A DNA stretch of 7,381 nt from Porticoccaceae bacterium (GTDB lineage Bacteria; Pseudomonadota; Gammaproteobacteria; Pseudomonadales; Porticoccaceae), in contig DLXZ01000263.1 of NCBI GenBank assembly GCA_003448675.1, positions 35,747 through 43,127 of the forward strand, read 5' to 3'. The notes beneath the pieces are model-generated. The model was not told where the DNA came from. It did no database searches and worked only from the letters and a program-made list of their open reading frames with translations. Of the stretch, positions 1-6,651 are shown in pieces. A program made the translations under genes and the position numbers. Numbering within the stretch: position 1 is the stretch's first letter; each line of letters opens with the position of its first letter.

Positions 1-266
1 CGATGGTGATTCTGGCCTGGACAATTGAGCGCATGTCCATCATCTGGGAAGAGGATGGCCCCCGTGAGGTGCTGATTCAGGGTAGCGGCAGTCTGCTGGT
101 ATCCATCGCCGCCTACCAGGCAATGACCAACAGCCTGGTGGAGCATCTGACTTTCAACTTCCCCGAGCTGCTACTGGGTGTACTGGGCGTGATTCTTCTT
201 CTGGGCCAATACACCGGCTTTCGTTTGCTTGAGTTCTATCGTTTTCGCCACCTGGATCAAGATTAA
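1..266 (+). CDS. Inactive transglutaminase fused to 7TM helices, C-terminal fragment
   Basis: This is the last 87 or so codons of a membrane protein whose 5' end lies outside the window; the frame is open through base 1, so the ATG at base 3 is an internal Met and not a start. The visible part has an amphipathic stretch (WTIERMSIIWEEDGPRE, about residues 6-22), a hydrophobic segment (about 29-40), and a last strong membrane helix (about 53-68), followed by a basic cytoplasmic-looking tail ending RFRHLDQD. This pattern matches, from memory, the C-terminal end of the family in which a catalytically dead transglutaminase domain precedes seven membrane helices. The call is strengthened by the ATP-grasp ligase 15 bases downstream, the usual neighbour of this family. 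Its molecular role is not established; a membrane-tethered partner or substrate-presenting subunit for the ligase is inference. The transglutaminase domain itself cannot be seen here. Confidence 0.8.
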   Translation, partial: MVILAWTIERMSIIWEEDGPREVLIQGSGSLLVSIAAYQAMTNSLVEHLTFNFPELLLGVLGVILLLGQYTGFRLLEFYRFRHLDQD

Positions 267-281
267 AGGGAACACGGCGGA

Positions 282-1229
282 ATGTGGATAAAACGGCGTA
301 AAAACCTTCGAGCACGCGGCATCGTCGGCATCAATGAACGCAATATCGCGCTGATATCCCGCTACAACGAACGCCGGCGCTACCCACTGGTGGACAACAA
401 AATACTTACCAAAAGGGCCGCCCAGGCGGCCGGCATCGCCGTACCCCAACTGCTCGGGGTATTTGAATCCAGCTATCAACTCCGGAACCTGGGCGAACTA
501 CTCAACCCACTGGATCAATTTGTGGTTAAACCCGCCCGTGGCAGTGGCGGCAAGGGGATTCTTGTTATTAACAGCCGCCAGGATGAGTTATTTCGCAAAC
601 CCAGCAACCAGGCCCTGAGCCTGAACGACATCCGTCACGACATTTCCAACATCCTGGGTGGCCTCTACAGCCTGGGAGGCAAGCCAGACATCGCCTTTAT
701 CGAAGCACTGGTGCACTGCATTCCGCTGCTGGACAGATACAGTTACGAGGGCCTCCCCGATATTCGGGTGATTATTTTTCAAGGTTTTCCCATTATGGCG
801 ATGTTGCGCTGCCCGACCCACCGCTCGGACGGCAAGGCGAACCTGCATCAGGGGGCGGTCGGTGTGGGCATCGACATTTGCACTGGGAAAGCCCTTAACG
901 CCGTACAGAACAACCGAGTGATACATCAACATCCAGACACCACGGTCGATTTCTCCGACCTGGTAATACCTGACTGGCCGACCCTGCTGAAACTGGCCGC
1001 CAGCTGTTACGAGCTGACGGGCCTGGGTTATCTCGGTGCCGATATCGTTATCGATAAAACCCGCGGACCCTTGTTACTGGAGATCAACGCCAGGCCCGGG
1101 CTCAGTATTCAGACCGCCTGTGGCCTGGGACTGAGGGACCGTGTCCGGCAAATACAGCAACGAGAATCCAGCATCCCGCCCCTGGAACAGCGCCTTGAAT
1201 TTATTACCGAAATATTCGCTAAGGGCTGA
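282..1229 (+). CDS. RimK-related ATP-grasp ligase (alpha-L-glutamate ligase-like)
   Basis: This predicted ATP-dependent carboxylate-amine ligase has 315 residues, normal for the family. The N-terminal part (residues 12-60) carries GINERN and the RYPLVDNKILTK segment typical of this RimK-related group. The ATP-binding lysine and Gly-rich loop are at 83-92 (KPARGSGGKG), DIRVI at 160-164, and the metal-binding end GADIVID ... LLLEINARPG at 252-273, with D254, E267 and N269 as likely Mg ligands. ATP-grasp enzymes activate a carboxylate as acyl-phosphate and join it to an amine. RimK adds glutamate to ribosomal protein S6, but the substrate of this relative is not known to me and should not be assumed to be S6. 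The ATG at 282 follows an AAAGGGA stretch (265-271) and a 15-base gap after the 7TM gene, which suggests co-transcription. No transmembrane segment or signal peptide is visible, so the protein is cytoplasmic. Confidence 0.9.
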   Translation: MWIKRRKNLRARGIVGINERNIALISRYNERRRYPLVDNKILTKRAAQAAGIAVPQLLGVFESSYQLRNLGELLNPLDQFVVKPARGSGGKGILVINSRQDELFRKPSNQALSLNDIRHDISNILGGLYSLGGKPDIAFIEALVHCIPLLDRYSYEGLPDIRVIIFQGFPIMAMLRCPTHRSDGKANLHQGAVGVGIDICTGKALNAVQNNRVIHQHPDTTVDFSDLVIPDWPTLLKLAASCYELTGLGYLGADIVIDKTRGPLLLEINARPGLSIQTACGLGLRDRVRQIQQRESSIPPLEQRLEFITEIFAKG

Positions 1230-1282
1230 GCACTTAATCAAATAACCGCTAAAACCCGTAATCAATGGGAAAGCGCCTAACC

Positions 1283-1963
1283 CTAATCACATAGCCTTTT
1301 TAACGGCCCGTCTAGCACCTGCAAGGCATTCTCCAGCAATTGTAGCTGTGCCGTTTCATTCGGGTGGATGCCATCCTCCTGCATTAACGTGGGGTCTTCC
1401 GCGACACCACTAAGGAAAAAGTCCAGAAAAGGCACCCGTGCCTGTTCGGCGGCATCGGCAATGGCCCGCTCAAACATGTGGCGATAGGTTTCGCCGTAAT
1501 TGGGGGGTATCAAAATACCCAATATTGCCACCTCTGCACCCGCCGCTCGCGAAAGCATGATCATTTTCTTAAAGTTTTGCCGCATCCGGACGGGTGAAAG
1601 CCCCCGAAGCCCGTCGTTGCCACCCAGTTCAATAACCACGAGCCCCGGTTTATACCGGTCCAGTAAGTCCGGCAAACGCACCACCCCCCCGGCGCTGGTC
1701 TCGCCACTGACGGAAGCATTGTGGACGTTAATTTGCGGACAATCCTGGGCCAGTCGCGCTTCCAGCAAGGCCACCCATCCCTTTGACTTGTCAAGACCGT
1801 AAGCTGCGCTGATACTGTCGCCCAGAATCAACAACCCCCCGCTTGATAAGGGACGATCGATCAGCCCGGTAAGTGTTTCGCTGGCATCTTCTGCCCTGGC
1901 GCCAACACTGGTCATTAAGACCGCAACAAGCAGTGACAACAGCGAAATCCATCTGACAGCCAT
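1283..1963 (-). CDS. tesA: TesA-type GDSL/SGNH esterase (arylesterase, lysophospholipase L1, thioesterase I)
   Basis: This periplasmic hydrolase cleaves acyl esters, thioesters and lysophospholipids. The SGNH blocks are all present in the 226-residue product: I, LLILGDSIS with nucleophile S50; II, SGETS with G87; III, ELGGNDG with oxyanion N116; V, EDGIHPN with D197 and H200. A signal peptide is clear: positive start (MAVRW), hydrophobic core 7-20, and an Ala-X-Ala cleavage site at 22-24. Between it and block I lies a stretch of about 20 residues (25-44) that E. coli TesA lacks. The frame is open up to base 2206, but that extension is only the antisense of the ATPase gene. I chose ATG at 1963-1961 because it gives the signal peptide and follows a good AGGTGG ribosome-binding site. 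The gene diverges from ybbA with zero spacing and ends in convergent orientation to the ligase gene. Confidence 0.95.
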   Translation of the reverse strand: MAVRWISLLSLLVAVLMTSVGARAEDASETLTGLIDRPLSSGGLLILGDSISAAYGLDKSKGWVALLEARLAQDCPQINVHNASVSGETSAGGVVRLPDLLDRYKPGLVVIELGGNDGLRGLSPVRMRQNFKKMIMLSRAAGAEVAILGILIPPNYGETYRHMFERAIADAAEQARVPFLDFFLSGVAEDPTLMQEDGIHPNETAQLQLLENALQVLDGPLKRLCD

Positions 1964-1964
1964 G
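1961..1964. other. Shared CATG: overlapping divergent start codons of tesA and ybbA
   Basis: The palindrome CATG holds the ATG of ybbA on the plus strand (1962-1964) and the ATG of tesA on the minus strand (1963-1961). The two genes therefore overlap by two bases head to head. No intergenic DNA is left for promoters; each promoter must lie in the other gene's coding sequence, and the two mRNA 5' ends would be mutually antisense. No other ATG, GTG or TTG start for ybbA is available nearby in frame. Confidence 0.85.
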
Positions 1965-2690
1965 AACAAACCACCTGAAATTAAACTTGCCGACATCGAA
2001 AACCCTTTACTGGAAGCTCGCGGCATCGGCAAAACCGTTGCCGGACCCGATGGTGAATTGACCCTGCTGGAAGCAGTTGATTTTACCCTAGCCGCTGGCG
2101 AAAGCGTGGCCATCACCGGCCCTTCAGGCAGCGGCAAGTCAACTTTGCTGGGGCTACTGGCGGGACTGGACACCCCCACCAGCGGCGAGGTGCTGCTTGA
2201 AAACACCGCATTCAGCCAACTTGACGAAGATGCCCGAGCCCTTCGGCGGGGTCAATTATGCGCCTTTGTCTTTCAGCACTTTCATCTGGTCAACGACCTG
2301 AATGCCCTGGAAAATGTCATGCTGCCCCTGGAACTCAAGGGCGAGAAAGACGCCAAAGGCTGCGCCCAACAGTGGCTGGAGCGGGTGGGCCTGGAGCACC
2401 GCCTCAAACACTTTCCCTCGACTCTGTCCGGCGGCGAGCAACAGCGGGTGGCCCTGGCCCGCGCCTTTGCCGTCCAGCCCCGCCTGCTGTTTGCCGATGA
2501 ACCCACGGGCAGTCTCGATCACGCCAACGGCAGACGCATTGGTGAATTGTTATTTGAGCTAAACCGTGAAACCGGCACCGCCCTGGTGCTGGTCACCCAC
2601 GACGACCACCTGGCCAGGCGCTGCCAGCGACAATTGCAACTGGAAGCGGGCCGCCTGTCGGAAATCACCGTTACAGCTAGCGTTCAATGA
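1962..2690 (+). CDS. ybbA: ABC transporter ATP-binding protein, YbbA family
   Basis: This is the cytoplasmic ATPase subunit that should drive the YbbP permease encoded directly downstream. All nucleotide-binding motifs are intact in the 242 residues: Walker [10 protein letters not shown] (53-61), Q-loop Q105 in AFVFQ, signature LSGGEQQ (155-161), Walker B LLFADE (175-180) with catalytic E180, D-loop SLD (184-186) and switch H213 (VTHDD). The [22 protein letters not shown] stretch (104-125) is typical of the MacB/LolD/YbbA class rather than importers. The N-terminus is about ten residues longer than in E. coli YbbA. No Shine-Dalgarno-like sequence precedes the ATG at 1962, yet no better start exists. 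The end overlaps ybbP by ATGA, so the subunits are probably translationally coupled. The transported or extracted substrate is not known with certainty; a lipid- or lipoprotein-related role fits the tesA neighbour but is inference. Confidence 0.95.
   Translation: MNKPPEIKLADIENPLLEARGIGKTVAGPDGELTLLEAVDFTLAAGESVAITGPSGSGKSTLLGLLAGLDTPTSGEVLLENTAFSQLDEDARALRRGQLCAFVFQHFHLVNDLNALENVMLPLELKGEKDAKGCAQQWLERVGLEHRLKHFPSTLSGGEQQRVALARAFAVQPRLLFADEPTGSLDHANGRRIGELLFELNRETGTALVLVTHDDHLARRCQRQLQLEAGRLSEITVTASVQ
1971..1976 (-). promoter_or_regulatory. tesA ribosome-binding site (decides start)
   Basis: On the minus strand this reads AGGTGG, seven bases before the ATG at 1963-1961. It settles the tesA start and lies inside codons 4-5 of the divergent ybbA gene. 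Confidence 0.75.
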
Positions 2691-5140
2691 ACAAATTACT
2701 GAGACCCTGGCGGGATCGGGCGTTTCAGATACTGGCCCTGGCCCTGGCCATTGCCGGCTTCAGCCTCACCTCGGTCATCCTGCTACAGGCGGAGCTGGAG
2801 AAACGTTTTGCCGTACGCACGGCGGAGATGCTGGGTGGCGAACTGGTTATCACCGGTACCCAGCCCCTTGAAGATACACAACGGGCATTATTGGCGGCAA
2901 CCACCAAGGACCTGCGAACCAGCGCGCTAATCGATTTTTCCACCGTCCTGGTACACAAGGAAGAATTGCTACTGGTCAGTGCCCGCGCGGTCGATGACAG
3001 TTACCCCCTTTACGGGGACATCCAGCTCGCCAACGACCGCTTTGGACCATCTATTACCCGCCCAAACGGTCCACCACCGGGGGAGTTATGGGTAGCGGAT
3101 CAGGTACTGGATCGGCTGGATCTGGCACTGGGCGAAACCATAAAAGTGGGCAAAAAAGCGTTAACCGTCTCCGCCATCATCCGCCAACTGCCGGACGAAA
3201 GCGCCGGCTTCTATAGCATGAGCCCACGTGTGGTTTTTAATACCCAGGAGTTGGAAGCTACCGGCGTGGTTGGGCCAGGCACCCGTCTAAAATACCGGCA
3301 ACTGATTGGCGGGGATCTAAACTCCATCACCCAGCTGTCCACGGCGCTTAGGCCAGGCTTACGCCCGGATCAACGTCTGGATGACGTAGAACATGCCGCC
3401 GTGCGCTCCATGGGGCCGCTGCGCCAGCTCACGCTCTGGGTTAATCTGGCGGTGCTGCTGATCAGCATCCTCTGTGGCGCCACGGTTTATCTGGCCACTT
3501 CCCAACGGGTCGAGCAGCGTGCCCGGCTGGCCGGCTTGTTGCGCGGCTTCGGCGCCCCGCGCCGGCAAATCCTGCAACGGATTCTGGGCGGCGAGTTTAT
3601 GGCCGTGCTGCCCGCCGCACTGGCCGGCAGCTTGTTCGGCGCCACGTTTATCGCCCTGCTCCACAACCTGCTCGATTGGCAAGGACCACTGGCCGCGACC
3701 GGCAGCCGATGGCTGATGATTATTCTCGCGCCGCTGGTGCTGTGGTTGGCCTTCGCGCTGCCCCGGCTAAGTGCGCTGGTGCGCGTCCCCGCCATCGATA
3801 TACTGAACCGCCGCAATGCTTCCAAGCTCCTGGCCACCCATGTTGAGCTAACCGCCGCACTGGCGGCGCCGGTACTGCTGGCCGGCCTACTGACCCGTTC
3901 ACTGACCGACCTCGGTAGCCTGCTGGGCCTGCTGGTAGCGCTTGGCGCGGGGCTACCCGCCCTGCTCTGGCCTCTACTCAAAACTCTTGATCTCGCCAGC
4001 AATAAGTTACCGTTGGCAGCGCGCCTGGCGGTCCGTCGTTTAAGTCGAAGACCAACCCTGACCCTACCGCTGCTGGCCGCCCTTACCCTGGCCATGGCCA
4101 TCATTGCCCTGGCCGGGCAAACCGGCACTCAGCTATTGGACGACTGGCGCACCCGCTTACCGGAACAAGCGCCCAACCATTTTGTGCTCAACCTGTTTGA
4201 GCGCGATCTGGATGGATTCAACAACTGGCTAACTGAACAGGACGCAGTGCCCCAGCCCCTTTACCCCATCGTCCGTGGGCGCCTTACAGAAATTAACGGT
4301 GAACCAGTCAGCAGAGCCATTACCAAGGAAAGGGGAAACAACGACGAATCCCTGAATCGCGATCTGGCACTTACCGAAGCTGACGACATGCTAGCCAGCA
4401 ATAAAATCCTAACCGGTGAATGGCACCCGGCGCCCGGCACGGTATCCGTCGAGCAGGAGCTGGCCGAACGGCTGGGACTGGAAGTGGGCGATAAACTGAT
4501 TTTTACCACCAGCCGGGGCTCGGTCAGCGCCGAGATCGCCAGCATCCGGTCCGTGGACTGGGACACCTTTGAGCCCAATTTCTATTTTATGTTTTACCCC
4601 GGTGGCTTGAGCGATCAGGACGTTACCTGGCTGACCGGCTTCTGGCTGGCCGAGGGCGATGGCAAACGCCTGGCCCGCTTAATGCAAAGCCTGCCCCACA
4701 TCACCCTGCTGGACGTCAACACCTTGCTCGACAAAGCCAATGAGATTATCGCCCAGGCCAGCGGTGCCACCGCCTTGCTGGCCGTGCTGCTGGTTTTGGC
4801 CGCAGTGCTGGTACTAACCGCGGCCCTGCTCGGTGGCCAGACCCAGCGCGGGCTGGATAATGCGCTGCTGCGCACTCTGGGCGGTAACCGCTCGCTGCTG
4901 CACCGGGTGGTCTGGCTGGAATTTCTCAGCCTCTGCGCCAGCGCCGCCTTCGCCGCGACACTGATCGTGTTCATCGCCCTCTACCCCTTGACGAGTCGTC
5001 TTCTCAACGACCTGCCGAGCCTGTCCTGGTGGCAGATAGCGCCTCTGGTAATTGGCTTGGTGGTGGCGATGCTCGGCGTACTCGCCAGTCGTGGAGCGCT
5101 GAAAAAACCGGCGCTGAGTTTATTGCGCGACGGGGGTTAG
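2687..5140 (+). CDS. ybbP: ABC transporter permease, YbbP family (FtsX/MacB-like)
   Basis: This 817-residue inner-membrane permease is of usual length for YbbP (about 800). Hydrophobic segments, judged by eye, are at 13-34, 249-271, 303-328, 341-360, 387-403, 408-430, 456-476, 692-716, 744-768 and 783-802, giving about ten membrane helices. Two large hydrophilic, presumably periplasmic, domains lie at about 35-245 and 480-690. This is a duplicated FtsX-type layout: one N-terminal anchor helix, a periplasmic domain, a helix bundle, then repeat. The stretch RSVDWDTFEPNF (621-632) near the end of the second periplasmic domain is characteristic of the family as I remember it. The ATG lies in the ATGA overlap with ybbA, and no ribosome-binding site is visible, so translation most likely relies on coupling. 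Proteins of this class use ATP-driven conformational change to act on periplasmic substrates and need not transport anything across the inner membrane. The substrate is unknown. Confidence 0.93.
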   Translation: MNKLLRPWRDRAFQILALALAIAGFSLTSVILLQAELEKRFAVRTAEMLGGELVITGTQPLEDTQRALLAATTKDLRTSALIDFSTVLVHKEELLLVSARAVDDSYPLYGDIQLANDRFGPSITRPNGPPPGELWVADQVLDRLDLALGETIKVGKKALTVSAIIRQLPDESAGFYSMSPRVVFNTQELEATGVVGPGTRLKYRQLIGGDLNSITQLSTALRPGLRPDQRLDDVEHAAVRSMGPLRQLTLWVNLAVLLISILCGATVYLATSQRVEQRARLAGLLRGFGAPRRQILQRILGGEFMAVLPAALAGSLFGATFIALLHNLLDWQGPLAATGSRWLMIILAPLVLWLAFALPRLSALVRVPAIDILNRRNASKLLATHVELTAALAAPVLLAGLLTRSLTDLGSLLGLLVALGAGLPALLWPLLKTLDLASNKLPLAARLAVRRLSRRPTLTLPLLAALTLAMAIIALAGQTGTQLLDDWRTRLPEQAPNHFVLNLFERDLDGFNNWLTEQDAVPQPLYPIVRGRLTEINGEPVSRAITKERGNNDESLNRDLALTEADDMLASNKILTGEWHPAPGTVSVEQELAERLGLEVGDKLIFTTSRGSVSAEIASIRSVDWDTFEPNFYFMFYPGGLSDQDVTWLTGFWLAEGDGKRLARLMQSLPHITLLDVNTLLDKANEIIAQASGATALLAVLLVLAAVLVLTAALLGGQTQRGLDNALLRTLGGNRSLLHRVVWLEFLSLCASAAFAATLIVFIALYPLTSRLLNDLPSLSWWQIAPLVIGLVVAMLGVLASRGALKKPALSLLRDGG

Positions 5141-5171
5141 GATTCACGAAGCCGGCACTCACTTACCCCGT

Positions 5172-5193
5172 GTGCAACGGCCCAATCGTTCAC
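5172..5193 (+). terminator. Weak imperfect hairpin between convergent ybbP and reductase genes
   Basis: GTG-c-AACG pairs with CGTT-CAC across a seven-base loop, with one bulged C. It lies in the 87-base gap (5141-5227) between convergent genes, where a terminator is expected, but no T-run follows on either strand. I see nothing else in this gap. Confidence 0.15.
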
Positions 5194-5227
5194 CTGCTTG
5201 CCCGAATCTGCTAAGTAACAGCGCGCA

Positions 5228-6211
5228 TTAGCCAAAAACAATAAAAGCATCCGTCGAAATATCCGCCATGGCGGCTCCACCCAGAAAACATTGCTTGCGC
5301 ATCTTGCCGACAAAGGATTCCGCTCCACAAAGATAAACACCGTAACCTTTCAGGTCGGGGAAGTTTTCAGCGCAGTATTGATAGATGTCAGCCTCCCGGG
5401 TAGCGGGATCGAGAGCTTGATTATTCCGGTTATTTTGAATCAGGAATTCTACCTGAAGATTGGCATGGGCCGCGGCCAGCCCCAGCAATTGTTCCGTGCA
5501 GTAAAGACCCGAAGGTTCCGTCGCGCCTACCAGCACATTGATGGACGCTTGATGCTGATGATGCAAGGCGTCCTTGAGCACCCCCAGCAATGGCGCCAGG
5601 CCCGTGCCAATCCCAGCCAGCAGCAAGGGCTGTTGCGGGTTCGCGCTGTAAATACAGTTGCCCATGGGTCCAAGCAGGCTAACTGATTCGCCCGGCTGTA
5701 AGTCATGACACAACCAGGGGCTGAGCGCACCGCTCTCGTGTTGTTTAATGTGCAGTTCCAGTAGCCTCTCACCTGAAGAACTTTCTTCGGGATGGCTGGC
5801 AAGGGAGTAACTACGTCCCGTTGTCTGGTCTTTAAAGATAGTGACGTACTGACCGGGCTGGTAATCCATTTGCGCTGAAACATATAGACGATAAATATCG
5901 GGGGCCACCTGCTCCCGGCAGCGCAGGATGCCACTAACCCGTCCGCCGGCATTGGCCGGACGCCGCACATGCACGGTCGCGTCCGGCCGACACTGGCAGG
6001 CAAAAAAGTGGTTCAGCTTTTGCTGTGCCGGCGACAGCCCCTGCTGGCAGCCGCGGGCTATTTCCTGCTCATCCATCAGTAGGACACAGGCCTGGCAGAC
6101 ACCGGCCCGGCAACCGGAGGCGATCTCGCAACCCTGTCGAATCAGAGCATCAAGTACGCTTTCACCGGGCTGACAGGTATAAACCCGACCCTCGAAAATA
6201 ATATCCGCCAA
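5228..6211 (-). CDS. [2Fe-2S] ferredoxin / FAD / NAD(P)H oxidoreductase
   Basis: This predicted 327-residue soluble electron-transfer enzyme takes electrons from NAD(P)H through FAD to a plant-type [2Fe-2S] cluster. The N-terminal ferredoxin domain (1-82) has ligands C34, C39, C42 and C72 (C-x4-C-x2-C, then ACQC). The FAD-binding barrel follows (about 92-185) with RSYSLAS (133-139). The NAD(P) domain (about 195-320) has LLAGIGTGLAPLLG (197-210) and the CGAESF signature at 295-300. The order matches AscD, BenC and methane or xylene monooxygenase reductases, but no oxygenase gene is nearby. The start is a TTG at 6211-6209 behind AAGGA at nine-base spacing; an in-frame stop lies five codons upstream, at 6226-6224, and the first internal Met is residue 46, so TTG is the only reasonable start. 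It is the last gene of the cluster, 39 bases after the truncated haemoglobin gene, which makes that haemoglobin its most likely partner (inference). Confidence 0.9.
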   Translation of the reverse strand: MADIIFEGRVYTCQPGESVLDALIRQGCEIASGCRAGVCQACVLLMDEQEIARGCQQGLSPAQQKLNHFFACQCRPDATVHVRRPANAGGRVSGILRCREQVAPDIYRLYVSAQMDYQPGQYVTIFKDQTTGRSYSLASHPEESSSGERLLELHIKQHESGALSPWLCHDLQPGESVSLLGPMGNCIYSANPQQPLLLAGIGTGLAPLLGVLKDALHHQHQASINVLVGATEPSGLYCTEQLLGLAAAHANLQVEFLIQNNRNNQALDPATREADIYQYCAENFPDLKGYGVYLCGAESFVGKMRKQCFLGGAAMADISTDAFIVFG

Positions 6212-6214
6212 GGC

Positions 6215-6222
6215 GATTAATC
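6215..6222. repeat. Second copy of the GATTAATC palindrome before the reductase gene
   Basis: A perfect eight-base palindrome. With one flanking G on the minus strand it shares nine bases (GGATTAATC) with the element ahead of the haemoglobin gene, and it overlaps the AAGGA ribosome-binding site. Confidence 0.35.
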
Positions 6223-6225
6223 CTT
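6221..6225 (-). promoter_or_regulatory. Reductase ribosome-binding site (decides TTG start)
   Basis: AAGGA on the minus strand, nine bases before the TTG at 6211-6209. It sits in the loop of a short inverted repeat, GCGAT ... ATCGC (6213-6217 with 6230-6234), which could weakly fold around it. Confidence 0.6.
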
Positions 6226-6250
6226 ACCGATCGCTTAAGACTGGAATGCT

Positions 6251-6604
6251 CTAAAGGTTGAGCACGTCATTTTTAGTGGTCGCCACGACCGCAATAACCT
6301 CATCAATCTTGGCCTGGGGAACATTCAACTCTTCGAGGGTGGCGATAAGATCCTCGGCCACAGCATTAAAATGCCCTTCGTTGAGGTTCATGTGTTTGTG
6401 GGCCTCGCGCATGTCCTTGCCGGTATAGTTGTTCGGGCCACCCAGGGCTACGGTCAAAAAAGCTTTTTGCTTCGCGTGTTGAGCTTCCATATCGGTAGTA
6501 TCGAAAAACTCGCTCACCCGATCATCAGCCAGCACTTTGCGGTAGAAAATATCAACCGCCGCATCAATGGCGGCTGCGCCGCCCAGTTCATCGTATAAAG
6601 ACAT
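6251..6604 (-). CDS. Group 1 truncated haemoglobin (TrHbN/GlbN type)
   Basis: This 117-residue haem protein of the 2-on-2 globin fold probably handles O2 and/or NO in the cytoplasm. The family pattern is clear: SLYDELGG start, FY with TyrB10 at Y21, DM (38-39) leading to GlnE7 Q42 and GlnE11 Q46, the GGPNNYTGKDM loop (55-65), and proximal HisF8 at H69 in MREAH. Compared with Synechocystis GlbN, E10 is Lys (K45) instead of His46. The C-terminal His117 that binds haem covalently there is replaced by a non-His residue (ATTKNDVLN). The frame stays open 12 codons upstream to an ATG at 6640, but ATG 6604-6602 is preferred: homologues start at MSLY or similar, and GAGGG lies nine bases upstream. It sits between a cytochrome c gene and a reductase gene in what looks like one transcript; NO dioxygenase activity fits but is inferred. 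Confidence 0.95.
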   Translation of the reverse strand: MSLYDELGGAAAIDAAVDIFYRKVLADDRVSEFFDTTDMEAQHAKQKAFLTVALGGPNNYTGKDMREAHKHMNLNEGHFNAVAEDLIATLEELNVPQAKIDEVIAVVATTKNDVLNL

Positions 6605-6605
6605 A

Positions 6606-6615
6606 GGATTAATCC
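6606..6615. repeat. Palindrome GGATTAATCC before the haemoglobin gene
   Basis: A perfect ten-base palindrome whose edge is one base from the haemoglobin start codon. Its core GATTAATC recurs at 6215-6222, three bases before the reductase start. The repeated position at both ribosome-binding sites is the reason to note it; whether it binds a protein, affects translation or is chance cannot be told from sequence alone. Confidence 0.35.
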
Positions 6616-6618
6616 CTC
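6614..6618 (-). promoter_or_regulatory. Truncated haemoglobin ribosome-binding site
   Basis: GAGGG on the minus strand, nine bases before ATG 6604-6602, overlapping the palindrome GGATTAATCC. It supports the internal start over the upstream ATG at 6640. Confidence 0.65.
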
Positions 6619-6630
6619 TGATTTTGTGCC

Positions 6631-6651
6631 AAAAACACAAGCCCGTGGGCT
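6631..6651 (-). terminator. Weak terminator-like hairpin just after cytochrome c gene
   Basis: On the minus strand AGCC-CACG-GGCT (6651-6640) forms a short GC-rich stem, followed by TTGTG and five Ts (6635-6631). The stem overlaps the cytochrome c stop codon. With four pairs it is too weak for a strong terminator, but it could reduce read-through into the haemoglobin gene or mark an RNA end. Confidence 0.25.

Noticed and set aside
588..932. 114-codon minus-strand frame inside the ligase gene
   Set aside because: Antisense shadow of conserved ATP-grasp sequence, with no recognisable domain.
1230..1282. Possible bidirectional terminator between the convergent ligase and tesA genes
   Set aside because: CGCT/AGCG and CCC/GGG can pair only with an unequal internal loop and no T-run sits after the stem; too weak to annotate.
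1980..1985. TTTAAT on the minus strand as a tesA -10 box
   Set aside because: It would place the transcription start within the ribosome-binding site, and no -35 lies at proper spacing.
1964..2206. 81-codon upstream extension of the tesA reading frame
   Set aside because: It is the exact antisense of the ybbA Walker A region, Ser/Pro-rich and without family similarity, and it would bury the signal peptide; ATG 1963 has its own ribosome-binding site.
3487..4128. 213-codon open frame on the minus strand inside ybbP
   Set aside because: Arg/Ser/Ala-rich composition typical of a GC-rich antisense frame; the plus-strand permease explains the region fully.
5527..6003. 158-codon minus-strand frame overlapping the reductase
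   Set aside because: Another frame of the same strand across the clear FAD/NAD domains; no motifs of its own.
6605..6640. 12-codon N-terminal extension of the truncated haemoglobin to ATG 6640
   Set aside because: The family starts at the internal MSLY, which has a GAGGG site; the extension includes spacer and hairpin-side sequence.
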